From contig CAXGBD010000033.1 in the NCBI GenBank assembly GCA_964008355.1, positions 1 through 13,969 on the forward strand: a DNA stretch of 13,969 nt, written 5' to 3'. This DNA comes from DTSX01 sp964008355 (GTDB lineage Bacteria > Pseudomonadota > Gammaproteobacteria > Steroidobacterales > UBA11654). Below the pieces are notes generated by a model. The model was not told the DNA's origin, made no database searches, and saw only the letters and a program-made list of their open reading frames with translations. Positions 13,845 to 13,969 of the stretch are shown here, piece by piece. A program made the translations under genes and the position numbers. Within the stretch, counting starts at the first letter, position 1. The number at the start of each line of letters is the position of its first letter.

Positions 13845-13969
13845 TCGTGACGAGGTCATTACGCTTTCAAGGGATTGTGAAACAATCTCCGTTCCTTATG
13901 GTGAAAAAAATACCTTGAAGAAAGGAACAGAAGTTCAAATTATGCAAGCAATGGGAGGTTCGTACACGG
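13837..13969 (+). CDS. sufT: Fe-S assembly accessory protein SufT, N-terminal part
   Basis: Truncated by the right edge; 44 codons visible. The translation reads (M)LDRDEVITLSRDCETISVPYG and continues through LKKGTEVQIMQAMGGSYT. This is the typical N-terminal extension of the long SufT form (TIGR03406-like) that precedes the MIP18/DUF59 domain, which itself lies beyond the window. SufT assists Fe-S protein maturation. The start is a GTG at 13837, supported by GGAG at 13827-13830 six nt upstream; it overlaps the sufU stop by 8 nt, so expression is probably coupled. Presence at this spot in a SUF operon with sufU supports the call. Confidence 0.88.
   Translation, partial: MLDRDEVITLSRDCETISVPYGEKNTLKKGTEVQIMQAMGGSYT

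Noticed and set aside
1..13969. CRISPR arrays, insertion sequences, phage genes, tRNA or rRNA
   Set aside because: No regularly spaced repeats, transposase motifs, terminal repeats or recognisable RNA gene sequences were seen on either strand.

Overview
The window looks like chromosomal DNA from a low-GC gammaproteobacterium. It encodes outer-membrane lipid-asymmetry proteins (MlaA, MlaC), the periplasmic protease BepA, two lipoproteins, and a SUF Fe-S operon headed by an Rrf2-type regulator. I cannot name the species. No rRNA, tRNA, insertion sequence, CRISPR array or phage gene was found. Coding density is high, and no gene-free stretch exceeds about 220 bases.

Region 1 (1-2329) is a divergent acyl-CoA catabolic block. 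The 5' end of an acyl-CoA carboxylase carboxyltransferase subunit runs leftward off the window. A DinB/maleylpyruvate-isomerase-like protein (TIGR03084-like) and an acyl-CoA dehydrogenase closely resembling citronellyl-CoA dehydrogenase AtuD run rightward. The short gap between them holds a good sigma70-type promoter whose -10 box lies inside a perfect 10-bp-arm inverted repeat, a strong candidate operator. Carboxylase plus AtuD-like dehydrogenase suggests acyclic terpenoid (citronellol/geraniol-type) or related branched acyl-CoA breakdown.

Region 2 (2409-7018) is an envelope block: a low-complexity lipoprotein with a duplicated basic segment (minus strand); then bcp-type peroxiredoxin, bepA and mlaA (plus strand, tightly packed); then mlaC on the minus strand, converging on mlaA with a 4-bp overlap. 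Together they cover thiol peroxide defence, outer-membrane protein quality control and phospholipid retrieval from the outer membrane. mlaC is separated from the rest of the mla transport operon and lies just downstream of a class I fructose-bisphosphate aldolase gene (7033-8049), probably in one transcript.

Region 3 (8196 to the right edge) is a compact SUF operon: Rrf2-family SUF regulator, sufB, sufC, sufD, sufS, sufU, and the start of sufT. SufBCD is the scaffold, SufS supplies sulfur from cysteine, SufU is its zinc-dependent sulfur acceptor, and SufT is an accessory maturation factor. The aldolase/regulator intergenic region carries a sequence with the core of an IscR type-1 operator over a plausible -10 box, implying autoregulation by cluster status. 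No wholly new system is evident. The least explained items are the TIGR03084-like gene with its palindromic promoter, the repeat-bearing lipoprotein, and the aldolase-mlaC pairing opposite the SUF operon.
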